12,803 nt of DNA from Nitrospiraceae bacterium (GTDB lineage: Bacteria > Nitrospirota > Nitrospiria > Nitrospirales > UBA2166). The position numbers and the translations under genes were made by a program. The notes under the pieces are model-generated. The model was not told the origin of the DNA. It saw only the letters and a program-made list of their open reading frames with translations, and searched no databases. Positions 7,401 through 12,803 of the stretch are shown here, in pieces (the first letter of the stretch is position 1; each line of letters opens with the position of its first letter). The stretch covers positions 1-12,803 of the forward strand of contig PBSN01000026.1 in assembly GCA_002726235.1 (NCBI GenBank), given 5' to 3'.

Positions 7401-8395
7401 GGGTTGATTTCAGTAAAAATTGGAATTTTTCAAGTTCAGTAACTCCAGAACTCAGATATAGAAAAATGAAGGAAATTCAAAAACAAATTTTATCACAAGC
7501 AGAGGCATTTACTCTTTTAAAAGATTTAAAAGAAACATTTTTATATGGTGGATTAGAATGTCGGTTAGAAAGAGGGAAAAATAATGTTAGAGATACATTG
7601 TGTAATAGTAAAAAAATACTTGCTAATGTTAACAAATTACTTGAAAGATGGATTGCAAATTTACCTAAGGATAGTTATCAACGATATCATCTTATATCAT
7701 TATTTCATCTTAGAATTAATGAAGATAATATGGGGAAAAGTGGTCGTATGTTTGGTACTGAATGTGAAGAAAAATATGCTATATTAATGAATTATTGTTT
7801 TTGTTGTATGATTTTAAATGGTATTATACGAGATTTTGAGGATATTAAGGCTAATCGTATTACATACAAAAATGTCGATGGTAATATTGTAAAAGAATAT
7901 AACGAAGGATTTTTAGAAGGTGTTCAAATTTCCGAATCAGATTATACAGAACTTATTGAAGAAGGCATATTTATTAATGAAACAATTAATCACTTAGCAT
8001 TTTACTTTAAGAAAAAAAATAATCCTAGTACCAAATTACAAAAAGAAGATCAATTAAAAGAAGTTGTGTCAAGTCTTTATTCAACAAAAGTTTATAGAAG
8101 GGACCAACGTAAACCAAATCCTAATGGTAGATATGAATGGGACGATCGTATCAGAATGTCATTAAAAACTTATTTACCTAGTAAATTTTTATACGATCCC
8201 GAAGAAGAACAAGGATATAATGATAATGTTTTAATAAAAAAAATATTAACAGAACTTGATAGTAAATCTGGTAAAGGAAAACCATCCAAATTTATTATGA
8301 TGTGTTTATTAAGACCTGAAATTGATGCTAAATATTGTACTGGAGCAAGAGCTACCTTAGATTTTGCTGAATCTGTATGTTCCACTTGTACATAA
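4409..8395 (+). CDS. Kinesin-like protein: N-terminal coiled coil, C-terminal motor with large insertion
   Basis: Kinesins are ATP-driven microtubule motors. In this 1328-residue protein, residues about 87-250 form a Gln/Glu-rich coiled coil, about 286-365 a basic segment and about 370-595 a helical region. The motor runs from about 598 to the end: first strand AVRVYVRIND (602-611), P-loop GYSGSGKS (742-749; K748), switch I NNPASSRSH (861-869) and switch II LVDMAGIE (888-895; standard kinesin LVDLAGSE). An alpha-4-like segment EEGIFINETINHL (1184-1196) and the final strand and helix FIMMCLLRP and TLDFAES (about 1295-1321) follow. Normally alpha-4 comes soon after switch II; here about 290 extra residues intervene. 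ATPase motifs look intact. A C-terminal motor after a coiled coil recalls kinesin-14, but family placement needs phylogeny. Gly-Gly pairs at 40-41, 284-285 and 367-368 sit at domain boundaries. Likely role: moving virions or viral factories on microtubules, or anchoring to them (inferred). Confidence 0.88.
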   Translation: MSLINQYKTNMFNKIKLIRSRNQKFKEICSELYSKNTQYGGVGYSDDVKPIVNVIDFDIEIDKNNQLIDEYLTKLNSLHTIITKETPDISKEEFDKLAKELKLKEEFILAQKEKIQTQIDELKNQNLENTQQYNTTLQALEQQNAELNLTIQNIQKENTTLEQQLTESSNSNVLQLQQLQEENQEYQKAIANITILQGQLEQLQNEKTQLQQKNTGLSTQLNSSNKSLQEQTNLKDQLQAENETLRQENANLPEKIKSGLRESLQSYDDKLIKHVVKKENVQIGGKRLKKMQESCAIFANRKKYERNIRKLMKLYNNVNNLRNKFINEHIKKYVKKNNIKMSDIKKELKFLFKNRSKYLNNQTIFMGGEISDDKVYNQVVSHLINQTQLPDEHFDNIYNKLKTIIKGEVSGDSSGKDILNQVYKAVLGDIEIGLKEQKFLDKATTIKALGDEIIALLSDCEPAGMDTKFKSSYSKIVKQTKVLDKLAKLLTINPDETILQKAQAYLPVDAPSEISLNGSVTDMMSAIQSYYNSQIEQYTKNIPGMLKDLETNIKKPWYLEDNKDMKKNLCKEISNLQKVLKKASRELDLSYIVNKYEDIAGAVRVYVRINDYAVKKNEVKTHKCSPESICLGRSYVIEKDNGEETTYILARNPCEQDAFYNPQQKIESINQKKSTYDIIDTDILDKYNMLGVQRYGSFFGTYENVTNKDIFEGVDTKSNNPPLKDALLQATQGYSIILFGYGYSGSGKSYTLLNGDNSMLSSFMAAVKNKAGIITIDKISELYGRYRIEENIMEANEYDITEDNLKDINREIDFNHINNIDAEKREKQINILLETIETFRKTPRTNGLGERIPATIKGTPNNPASSRSHLFIRIGVQLPGKPQGYLTLVDMAGIEDPVEIAINIFPFTDLRRKVNPFKDVNPKWASIDIQKLKNNDIAQKMLSKYFGEVLDDLKRVEEDVCPKARGYDQDTAWKYLSDCKKGESRRKTNKGKGHVDKWVDFSKNWNFSSSVTPELRYRKMKEIQKQILSQAEAFTLLKDLKETFLYGGLECRLERGKNNVRDTLCNSKKILANVNKLLERWIANLPKDSYQRYHLISLFHLRINEDNMGKSGRMFGTECEEKYAILMNYCFCCMILNGIIRDFEDIKANRITYKNVDGNIVKEYNEGFLEGVQISESDYTELIEEGIFINETINHLAFYFKKKNNPSTKLQKEDQLKEVVSSLYSTKVYRRDQRKPNPNGRYEWDDRIRMSLKTYLPSKFLYDPEEEQGYNDNVLIKKILTELDSKSGKGKPSKFIMMCLLRPEIDAKYCTGARATLDFAESVCSTCT

Positions 8396-8398
8396 TTT

Positions 8399-8734
8399 TT
8401 ATTCAAGATTTGGAACTTTTATTTTTATAACACCCCCTTTGGACTTAGAGCATATTTTAAATTTTATACCATTTAATTTAAAATATTCTACTAAAAATGG
8501 ACCCAATACGGAACCATTACTACTATTTAGTCCACGACCAACTATAACGTTCAGTATTTCATCCTCTTTCAAAATTTCTAATCTTTTTAATATTTCTATC
8601 TTAGAAGATAGTTTTGTTAATCCATGTAAATCTATTATATATCTATTTAATTCTCTATTCAAATTAAAATATTTTTTTGGTAATGGTTTCCAACCATTTT
8701 TTTTATAATCTAATATATCTTCTTTTATTGTCAT
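8399..8734 (-). CDS. Smr-domain protein (putative nicking nuclease or RNA-binding protein)
   Basis: This 111-residue protein is mostly one Smr domain, the C-terminal domain of MutS2, also found alone or in eukaryotic proteins. YIIDLHGL at 32-39 carries the conserved LDLHG motif. GRGLNSSNGSVLGPFLVEYF at 66-85 matches the Gly-rich loop and following helix, and GGVIKIKV at 100-107 is the last strand. The usual His before the first Gly of that loop is Val here. Smr domains can nick DNA or bind and cleave RNA, so roles in DNA recombination or RNA processing are both possible. The frame extends to an ATG at 8809, but that would overlap the divergent phosphodiesterase gene and add a Tyr/Ile-rich AT-driven leader, so I choose 8734. 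Its stop lies 3 nt from the kinesin stop. Confidence 0.83.
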   Translation of the reverse strand: MTIKEDILDYKKNGWKPLPKKYFNLNRELNRYIIDLHGLTKLSSKIEILKRLEILKEDEILNVIVGRGLNSSNGSVLGPFLVEYFKLNGIKFKICSKSKGGVIKIKVPNLE

Positions 8735-8778
8735 TATTAATTGTATAAATAATATATTATTTATGTATACAATTAATA
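8735..8778. repeat. 13-bp inverted repeat filling the Smr/phosphodiesterase divergent gap
   Basis: Arms 8735-8747 and 8766-8778 (TATTAATTGTATA and its reverse complement) are exact and separated by 18 nt. Inside is a separate 14-nt perfect palindrome, AATAATATATTATT (8748-8761). The element takes up most of the 52-nt gap between two start codons, so promoter elements for both genes must overlap it. Confidence 0.6.
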
Positions 8779-8786
8779 TATGATAT

Positions 8787-9728
8787 ATGGAGAATAAGAC
8801 TCTTACCATCTTAACTTATAATGTATTATTTGGGCCAGCTGATGGAGAATTACTTAGAGCAAATAGAATATCTATGGAAATACTTAAATCATTAATTAAT
8901 TTAGATAAACAAAATTCTATTGATGTTATCTGTTTTCAAGAATTTTGGGATTCCATATGTGAAGATTATGGAGTTAAAACTTTAGGTAAATTTTTACGAT
9001 TAAATGGATTAGGAAATTACTATAAAAAAAATTTTTTAAAATATTTACATAAAATTGGATTTAAATATACAGTTGATTTAGGAAGACAATGGGGAAAATT
9101 AAAAGGAAGTGGTTTGTTAATTGTATCTAAATATCCTATTACTGAATCCAAACACTATTATTTTTCTACTATGAAAAAAGAAGTATCAAATATTGATTCC
9201 TTCGCAAGCAAAGGAATTTTATTAGCCAAAATAAAAAAAAATGATATGATATTTAATGTTATTACTACTCATTATCAAGCATGGGTAAAAAATTATAAAC
9301 AACGAGTTCTTGCATCTCTCGCAATGAAAAATTTTATTAAAGAAAATGTTACAAATTTAAAAGAGCCTTTAATAATATGTGGAGATTTAAATGAAGATAG
9401 AATACATTTACCAAAAAGAGTTTCTTTATTATATAAAATCATGGACGTTATAGAACCTAAACGATTACCTAATACTTCAAAATTTACATATAATAGAAAA
9501 AAAAATGAATTCGTTGGACTTGATGGATCTAAATACACTTTTTCACAAGCTATTGATTATATTCTATATTCTAAATTACATAAACAACCAATTAATGCAA
9601 ATTATAAAATTATACAATTACATAGTGATAAGAAATATTTAGCAAATATTAAAAGACACGATAAACATATTCTATTTACTAAACAACTATCTGATCATTA
9701 CCCAGTTCTAGGAACTTTTAAATTTTAA
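8787..9728 (+). CDS. Endonuclease/exonuclease/phosphatase-fold phosphodiesterase, neutral-sphingomyelinase-like
   Basis: This 313-residue protein has the complete active site of the EEP (DNase I-like) superfamily: N12 in TYNVLFGP, E52 in CFQEFWD, H162 in TTHYQAW, D200 and N202 in CGDLNED, D257 in DYILYS, and D303-H304 in LSDHYPV. Two features point to the neutral sphingomyelinase branch rather than DNA-repair nucleases. These are SGLLIVSKYPI (108-118) and the DSFASKG segment (137-143), which matches the D-x-FA-x-KG signature of neutral sphingomyelinases, plus a THxQA motif. Such enzymes cleave sphingomyelin-type lipids to ceramide and a phospho-head group. No signal peptide or membrane anchor is visible, so it would act in the cytoplasm or be packaged. 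Alternatives are an inositol-phosphate phosphatase or an EEP nuclease. EEP fold is near certain; lipid substrate is moderately supported. Confidence 0.87.
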   Translation: MENKTLTILTYNVLFGPADGELLRANRISMEILKSLINLDKQNSIDVICFQEFWDSICEDYGVKTLGKFLRLNGLGNYYKKNFLKYLHKIGFKYTVDLGRQWGKLKGSGLLIVSKYPITESKHYYFSTMKKEVSNIDSFASKGILLAKIKKNDMIFNVITTHYQAWVKNYKQRVLASLAMKNFIKENVTNLKEPLIICGDLNEDRIHLPKRVSLLYKIMDVIEPKRLPNTSKFTYNRKKNEFVGLDGSKYTFSQAIDYILYSKLHKQPINANYKIIQLHSDKKYLANIKRHDKHILFTKQLSDHYPVLGTFKF

Positions 9729-9741
9729 TCTATTTTTTTGA

Positions 9742-10185
9742 TTACTTATACTTATTTATGAGAGCATTTATTTCATGAATTTCAACACCAGTACTTTTGC
9801 TATAATTTTTTTTTTCAGTGTCACTAAAATTTTTTATTTTACTAAAATCAGTTTCTATAAATTTTTTTTCAAAATTAGCAATATGGTTTAACATTGTTTC
9901 TAATTTTGATTTAGATATATCAACTAAATTAAAAGATATCCTTAATGTTTCTTTTATCTGGTCTAGTTGGGTTTTAGTTAATTTATATCCATTATTATTC
10001 AAAATTTCTCTAAAACGCATTAATTTAATATGATTATTAGCACAATTTGTACCATAAGATGCTACTTCGACATTACCATCAAATCCTTTAAGTGTCCAGC
10101 AGAAGCCAAGCATTTTATATGGAAAATGAGTTATTGGATACCAAGTCGGTTCAGATTTACAAGATTTACTAGTCGTTTCCTTCAT
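9742..10185 (-). CDS. Hypothetical protein, 147 residues, no recognised family
   Basis: I do not recognise this protein. The first 55 residues contain three cysteines (C9, C29, C48) and an aromatic stretch around WYPITHFPYKMLGFCW, which looks like a small folded domain. Residues 55-147 are Lys/Asn/Ile-rich and predicted helical, with FREILNNNGYKLT reminiscent of a short helix-turn-helix but too generic to call. There is no signal peptide or membrane segment. It reads as a real gene: it fills the strand between a convergent neighbour (13-nt gap) and a divergent one. Composition is even and the N-terminus is not AT-driven. It could be a lineage-specific giant-virus protein. Confidence 0.7.
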   Translation of the reverse strand: MKETTSKSCKSEPTWYPITHFPYKMLGFCWTLKGFDGNVEVASYGTNCANNHIKLMRFREILNNNGYKLTKTQLDQIKETLRISFNLVDISKSKLETMLNHIANFEKKFIETDFSKIKNFSDTEKKNYSKSTGVEIHEINALINKYK

Positions 10186-10189
10186 TGTT

Positions 10190-10222
10190 AGTATATTATA
10201 TTATACTATACTATAATATATT
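10190..10222. repeat. Near-perfect 29-nt AT palindrome in a divergent promoter
   Basis: TATATTATA (10192-10200) and TATAATATA (10212-10220) are exact reverse complements, and pairing continues inward to a central C at 10206 with one mismatch. It lies 5 nt upstream of the start codon of the 147-residue gene, in a 91-nt gap between divergent starts. Confidence 0.5.
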
Positions 10223-10276
10223 TGAAATTTATAGTTAATTAAACATAAGCTTATAATTTATATTAAAAATATAATA

Positions 10277-11185
10277 ATGATTAATAACAATTTAAATCCC
10301 AATGGAAAAAATATTCAGATGGTTTTATTTTATGATGAAAATAATGAGAAAACTGAACGCATTATAAAGGAATGGAATCTATTTGAAACTGATTGTACTG
10401 CTGATATTAATGTAGTGAAAATAAAATTATCAGAAAATAAAAATGTATTTAGTAATTATGATGTTTGTATCGCAACAGATGAACATTATCCAAGTATTTT
10501 AGTTTTAGATAAAACTAATAGTGAAATAACAAGATACATTGACCCAATCGATAAGGGTTCATTAATCGATTATACTAAAACTATAAAACTTTTAATCAAA
10601 GATTGTTGTTTTATGAATATTGTTTTAGTTAATCATGTTTCTAATATTACAGATGGTTTAGACAAAATGATGGACTATTATGGGAAAATATTAGAAATTA
10701 CATCTTTTACAGCTGGATTTCAAGCAATTGTAGTTGGTGTATATGGGTCAGATGTTGATACTGAAGTAGAAAAATGGTCATTGTTTTTATTTGCTTTAGG
10801 ATTTCTAATTAGTATGGGTGCGGTATTAATATCATTTTGTGCTAATAACTATTTTACAGGTATATATGGTGAATCATCTTTATTTATTGCACGAGGATGT
10901 ATGAAATGGCAATTATTTTTTTATCTAGCAGATATGTTTACAATATCATCTTTATGTACGCTTATGGTTGCTATAAATTTAGGAATCTGGTCTCTTTTAC
11001 CTGATTGGCAAGCATATTTATTTAGTATAATTGTTGGAATAGGTTTTATCATGTTTTTCGTTTTCATGTATAATGTTATTAAAAAACAACAGAAATATGA
11101 TCTAGGAGATGGTGACATAGTTCAACGAAATATATATAATTTAAAACCATCTATGACAAATCCTCTAATACCACGTAATACTTAA
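10277..11185 (+). CDS. Multi-pass membrane protein with degenerate thioredoxin-like N-terminal domain
   Basis: This 302-residue protein has two parts. Residues about 10-105 look like a thioredoxin fold: strand IQMVLFYDE, a helix ERIIKEWNLF, and HYPSILVLDKTNSEITRYI (70-88), which lines up with GFPTILLLDGSGKTIAKYE of the thioredoxin at 3780-4307. P72 would be the cis-proline. The WCPHC active site is missing, so it should be redox-inactive and may be a binding module. Residues about 140-268 hold three clear membrane segments (166-190, 211-240, 245-268) and a possible fourth (140-157). The tail is short, polar and probably cytosolic. Four segments with a SxxAGF-like first helix are faintly like Orai channels, but I would not call that without profile evidence. 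No signal peptide is present. Function unknown. Confidence 0.78.
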   Translation: MINNNLNPNGKNIQMVLFYDENNEKTERIIKEWNLFETDCTADINVVKIKLSENKNVFSNYDVCIATDEHYPSILVLDKTNSEITRYIDPIDKGSLIDYTKTIKLLIKDCCFMNIVLVNHVSNITDGLDKMMDYYGKILEITSFTAGFQAIVVGVYGSDVDTEVEKWSLFLFALGFLISMGAVLISFCANNYFTGIYGESSLFIARGCMKWQLFFYLADMFTISSLCTLMVAINLGIWSLLPDWQAYLFSIIVGIGFIMFFVFMYNVIKKQQKYDLGDGDIVQRNIYNLKPSMTNPLIPRNT

Positions 11186-11246
11186 AAATAAAATTAATCT
11201 ATTTTTTAAATAAATATATCTGTATAGTTTAGAACTAAAGTGTAAG

Positions 11247-11879
11247 ATGTATAAGGTTTGCTCGCAATGTAAAAAACATAAAGAATTAGACGATTTCCAT
11301 AAACTTCAAAAAGGACTTTATGGTCGCCATTCTATGTGTAAATTATGTCGTAAAAATGCCAGAATTTTACAATCACAACAAAAAGTGATTAAAACTAATA
11401 TATATCTTGTCTGTTCTGATTGTAATATACAAAAACATTGTTCTGACTTTTATATTAATAGAAGTTCTAATTGTGGATATCAAAGCTATTGTAAAACATG
11501 TCAAACCTTGAAAATATCTAAATCCATGTCTAAACTTGAAAATTATGCTAAAATAATTTTAAAAAAATTTATAAAAAAGAATAAAAAAAAAATTGTTAAT
11601 ATTACAACTCAAAATATTATTGATGCATATCATAGACAATTTGGATTATGTGCCATAACTAAACATAAAATGACTCACGATACTGATATCCATCAAAGAA
11701 CAGATAATATATGGAATATGTCCATATATGTTGATACTAAATTAACTAAAATTACAGAAAAAGATTTTAAATTAGTTATTCATTTTATTTACACCGCTCA
11801 AAATTTATATAAACTTGACATTAAACAAACTTTAAATCTTTATAAAAATTTAGTAGAAGATACTAATTCAGAGGATTAG
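11247..11879 (+). CDS. Tandem C4 zinc-finger protein with degenerate HNH-like C-terminus
   Basis: This 210-residue protein carries two CxxC...CxxC units of the same kind: C5, C8, C31, C34 and C56, C59, C82, C85. Each has the pattern CxxCxxxKxxxDF(H/Y), common at the N-terminus of phage and giant-virus HNH endonucleases. A Lys-rich linker (about 100-118) leads to a C-terminal part (119-188) with FGLCAITKHKMTH and NMSIYVDTKLTKI. These resemble the GKCAYTGxxM and SIDRID segments of viral HNH enzymes. The Arg and the usual His ligands are missing, so the nuclease is probably dead or highly diverged. It may be a former homing-type or transposon-borne nuclease kept for nucleic-acid binding. Its TAG stop overlaps the convergent gene by 17 nt, the largest overlap here. 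The 61-nt gap before it shows no distinct promoter. Confidence 0.75.
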   Translation: MYKVCSQCKKHKELDDFHKLQKGLYGRHSMCKLCRKNARILQSQQKVIKTNIYLVCSDCNIQKHCSDFYINRSSNCGYQSYCKTCQTLKISKSMSKLENYAKIILKKFIKKNKKKIVNITTQNIIDAYHRQFGLCAITKHKMTHDTDIHQRTDNIWNMSIYVDTKLTKITEKDFKLVIHFIYTAQNLYKLDIKQTLNLYKNLVEDTNSED

Positions 11880-12279
11880 CAGGAACAATTGTATTATGCA
11901 TGGTTGTTCCAATCCCAATATTAGCCTCATCAATGACAATATTCGCAATATTAGCCCCAGTAACTCCAGTAACTCCAGTAACTCCAATATCAGGCATACC
12001 AGTTCCTATACCAACATTTGTAGGAGTAGTAAAATTAAATGAAAAATATATATCACCACTAGACCATTTCTCTAACTTTTTATTGTACATATCAAATTTT
12101 AAGATATCCTTTCCTAATTTTATTCTACATTTTGAATCCCGTCCATCTAAATAAAGAATGGAATTATCATGCCCTACATATCCAAATATTATATTTTTTA
12201 TATTTTTTGATACAACTTTCTCTAATCCTTTTTCTAACTCTAATAAATAATGAAATTTTTTATATTGATTATAATTCAT
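11863..12279 (-). CDS. Small hypothetical protein with collagen-like stub
   Basis: I do not recognise the family of this 138-residue protein. The N-terminus (1-35) is helical and Lys-rich. Residues 36-85 look beta-rich, with ILYLDGRD, KCRIKLGK and DIYFSFNF. Then comes a Gly-rich tail: NVGIGT (88-93), GVTGVTGVTGAN (99-110; four Gly-X-Y triplets) and NIGIGT (120-125). Collagen-like GVT repeats are common in giant-virus and spore surface fibre proteins, and GIGT motifs recur in phage tail-fibre and adhesin shafts. A surface or fibre-tip role is therefore possible, but the repeat is very short. No signal peptide is seen. It stops at a TAG that overlaps the end of the zinc-finger gene. Confidence is good that it is coding and low on function. 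Confidence 0.65.
   Translation of the reverse strand: MNYNQYKKFHYLLELEKGLEKVVSKNIKNIIFGYVGHDNSILYLDGRDSKCRIKLGKDILKFDMYNKKLEKWSSGDIYFSFNFTTPTNVGIGTGMPDIGVTGVTGVTGANIANIVIDEANIGIGTTMHNTIVPANPLN
11957..11986 (-). repeat. 9-nt tandem repeat encoding Gly-Val-Thr triplets
   Basis: On the plus strand CCAGTAACT is repeated exactly three times (11957-11983) and followed by CCA. On the minus strand it encodes GVT triplets. A perfect 9-nt repeat is prone to copy-number change, so this array may vary in length between strains. Confidence 0.85.
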
Positions 12280-12347
12280 TTATTTGATAATAATCTCTTA
12301 TTCATATGTCAAAAAGAATATGTTTGATTTAGCAAATAATGAAAATT

Positions 12348-12373
12348 TATATTTGAATTTGTTTTCAAATATA
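12348..12373. repeat. 10-bp inverted repeat upstream of ubiquitin
   Basis: TATATTTGAA (12348-12357) and TTCAAATATA (12364-12373) are exact reverse complements with a 6-nt loop. It lies 25 nt before the ubiquitin ATG in the 119-nt gap (12280-12398) between divergent starts. An AT run (TATATATATATA) follows it, a plausible TATA-like core. No AAAATTGA motif is present, so no early class can be assigned. Confidence 0.5.
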
Positions 12374-12389
12374 TATATATATAATATAA

Positions 12390-12638
<249 letters not shown>

Positions 12639-12655
12639 ATTTTATACTTAAAATA

Positions 12656-12694
12656 ATTTATTAAAAAATTAATTTAATTAAATTTTTAATAAAT
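12656..12694. terminator. 39-nt near-perfect palindrome between converging 3' ends
   Basis: Arms 12656-12674 and 12676-12694 pair around a single central base with one A/A mismatch. It lies 18 nt after the ubiquitin stop and 13 nt before the stop of the convergent partial gene. Mimivirus transcripts are known to end and be polyadenylated at such hairpins, and one palindrome can serve both strands. This is the only convergent gap in the window with room for one. Confidence 0.7.
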
Positions 12695-12707
12695 AAATTG
12701 AGAATGA

Positions 12708-12803
12708 TTATAAATTTATATCATATTTCTCCTTATTCTTTTTATAACAATCATAAAATTCACTTAAAGTTAAATCCTTTAATTTTTTCATTTCACCATC
12801 ATC
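12708..12803 (-). CDS. C-terminal end of a gene entering from the right edge
   Basis: The minus strand is open from the window edge to a TAA at 12708-12710, giving 31 residues that end in EKYDINL. The piece is charged and helical (KKLKDLTLSEFYDCYKKNK). Too little is present to name a family. It is credible as a gene because of even codon use and the shared terminator palindrome next to it. Confidence 0.55.
   Translation of the reverse strand, partial: DDGEMKKLKDLTLSEFYDCYKKNKEKYDINL

Noticed and set aside
8364-8708. Plus-strand frame of 114 codons opposite the Smr gene
   Set aside because: The minus strand shows the conserved Smr motifs DLHG and GRG...NG; the plus frame has no motif.
8735-8809. 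25-residue N-terminal extension of the Smr protein to the ATG at 8809
   Set aside because: It would cross the palindromic promoter and overlap the divergent phosphodiesterase start.
11186-11246. Possible tRNA or small RNA between the two plus-strand genes
   Set aside because: No cloverleaf, no GTTC-type T-loop and only 5-bp stems; the sequence is plain AT-rich spacer.

Overview
The window is very AT-rich, gene-dense and intron-free. It mixes genes of eukaryotic type (ubiquitin, a kinesin motor, a SAMHD1-like dNTPase) with genes typical of large DNA viruses. Genes alternate in strand, convergent neighbours are separated by 1 to 13 nt or overlap, and a copy of AAAAATTGA (the early promoter motif of Mimivirus and Cafeteria roenbergensis virus) lies directly upstream of one gene. 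Together this points to a giant virus of the Nucleocytoviricota, most likely a mimivirus relative (Imitervirales) infecting a protist. The assignment is inferred from content and style only; no capsid, polymerase or other marker gene is in the window.

Layout. Positions 2-841 hold the 3' part of an acidic, repeat-rich protein that enters from upstream. It converges on a VIT1/CCC1-type iron/manganese transporter (843-1637, minus). A SAMHD1-like HD-domain triphosphohydrolase (1703-2824, plus) diverges from the transporter across a perfect 25-bp inverted repeat. It ends against a PseB/CapD-type nucleotide-sugar dehydratase (2821-3681, minus), which is followed by a membrane-anchored thioredoxin (3780-4307, minus). 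The centre is one 1328-residue gene (4409-8395, plus) with a long N-terminal coiled coil and a C-terminal kinesin motor split by a large insertion. Then come an Smr-domain protein (8399-8734, minus), a sphingomyelinase-like EEP-fold phosphodiesterase (8787-9728, plus) and an unrecognised 147-residue protein (9742-10185, minus). Next are a multi-pass membrane protein with a redox-dead thioredoxin-like head (10277-11185, plus), a double zinc-finger protein with a decayed HNH-like tail (11247-11879, plus) and a small protein with a collagen-like stub (11863-12279, minus). The window closes with a single ubiquitin unit (12399-12638, plus) and the C-terminus of a gene entering from the right (12708-12803, minus). 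No tRNA, rRNA, CRISPR array or insertion sequence was seen. No gene-free stretch exceeds about 120 nt.

Functional theme. The recognisable genes act on host cell systems: dNTP pool, metal transport, sphingolipid or phosphodiester cleavage, sugar-nucleotide modification for glycans, disulfide chemistry at a membrane, microtubule transport and ubiquitin signalling. Nothing shows they form one operon or pathway; each gene appears to have its own promoter.

Most notable: the C-terminal-motor kinesin with its insertion and Gly-Gly sites at domain boundaries; the SAMHD1-like enzyme with active-site residues intact; the 25-bp palindrome carrying the early-promoter motif; and AT-rich inverted repeats in all five divergent intergenic regions.
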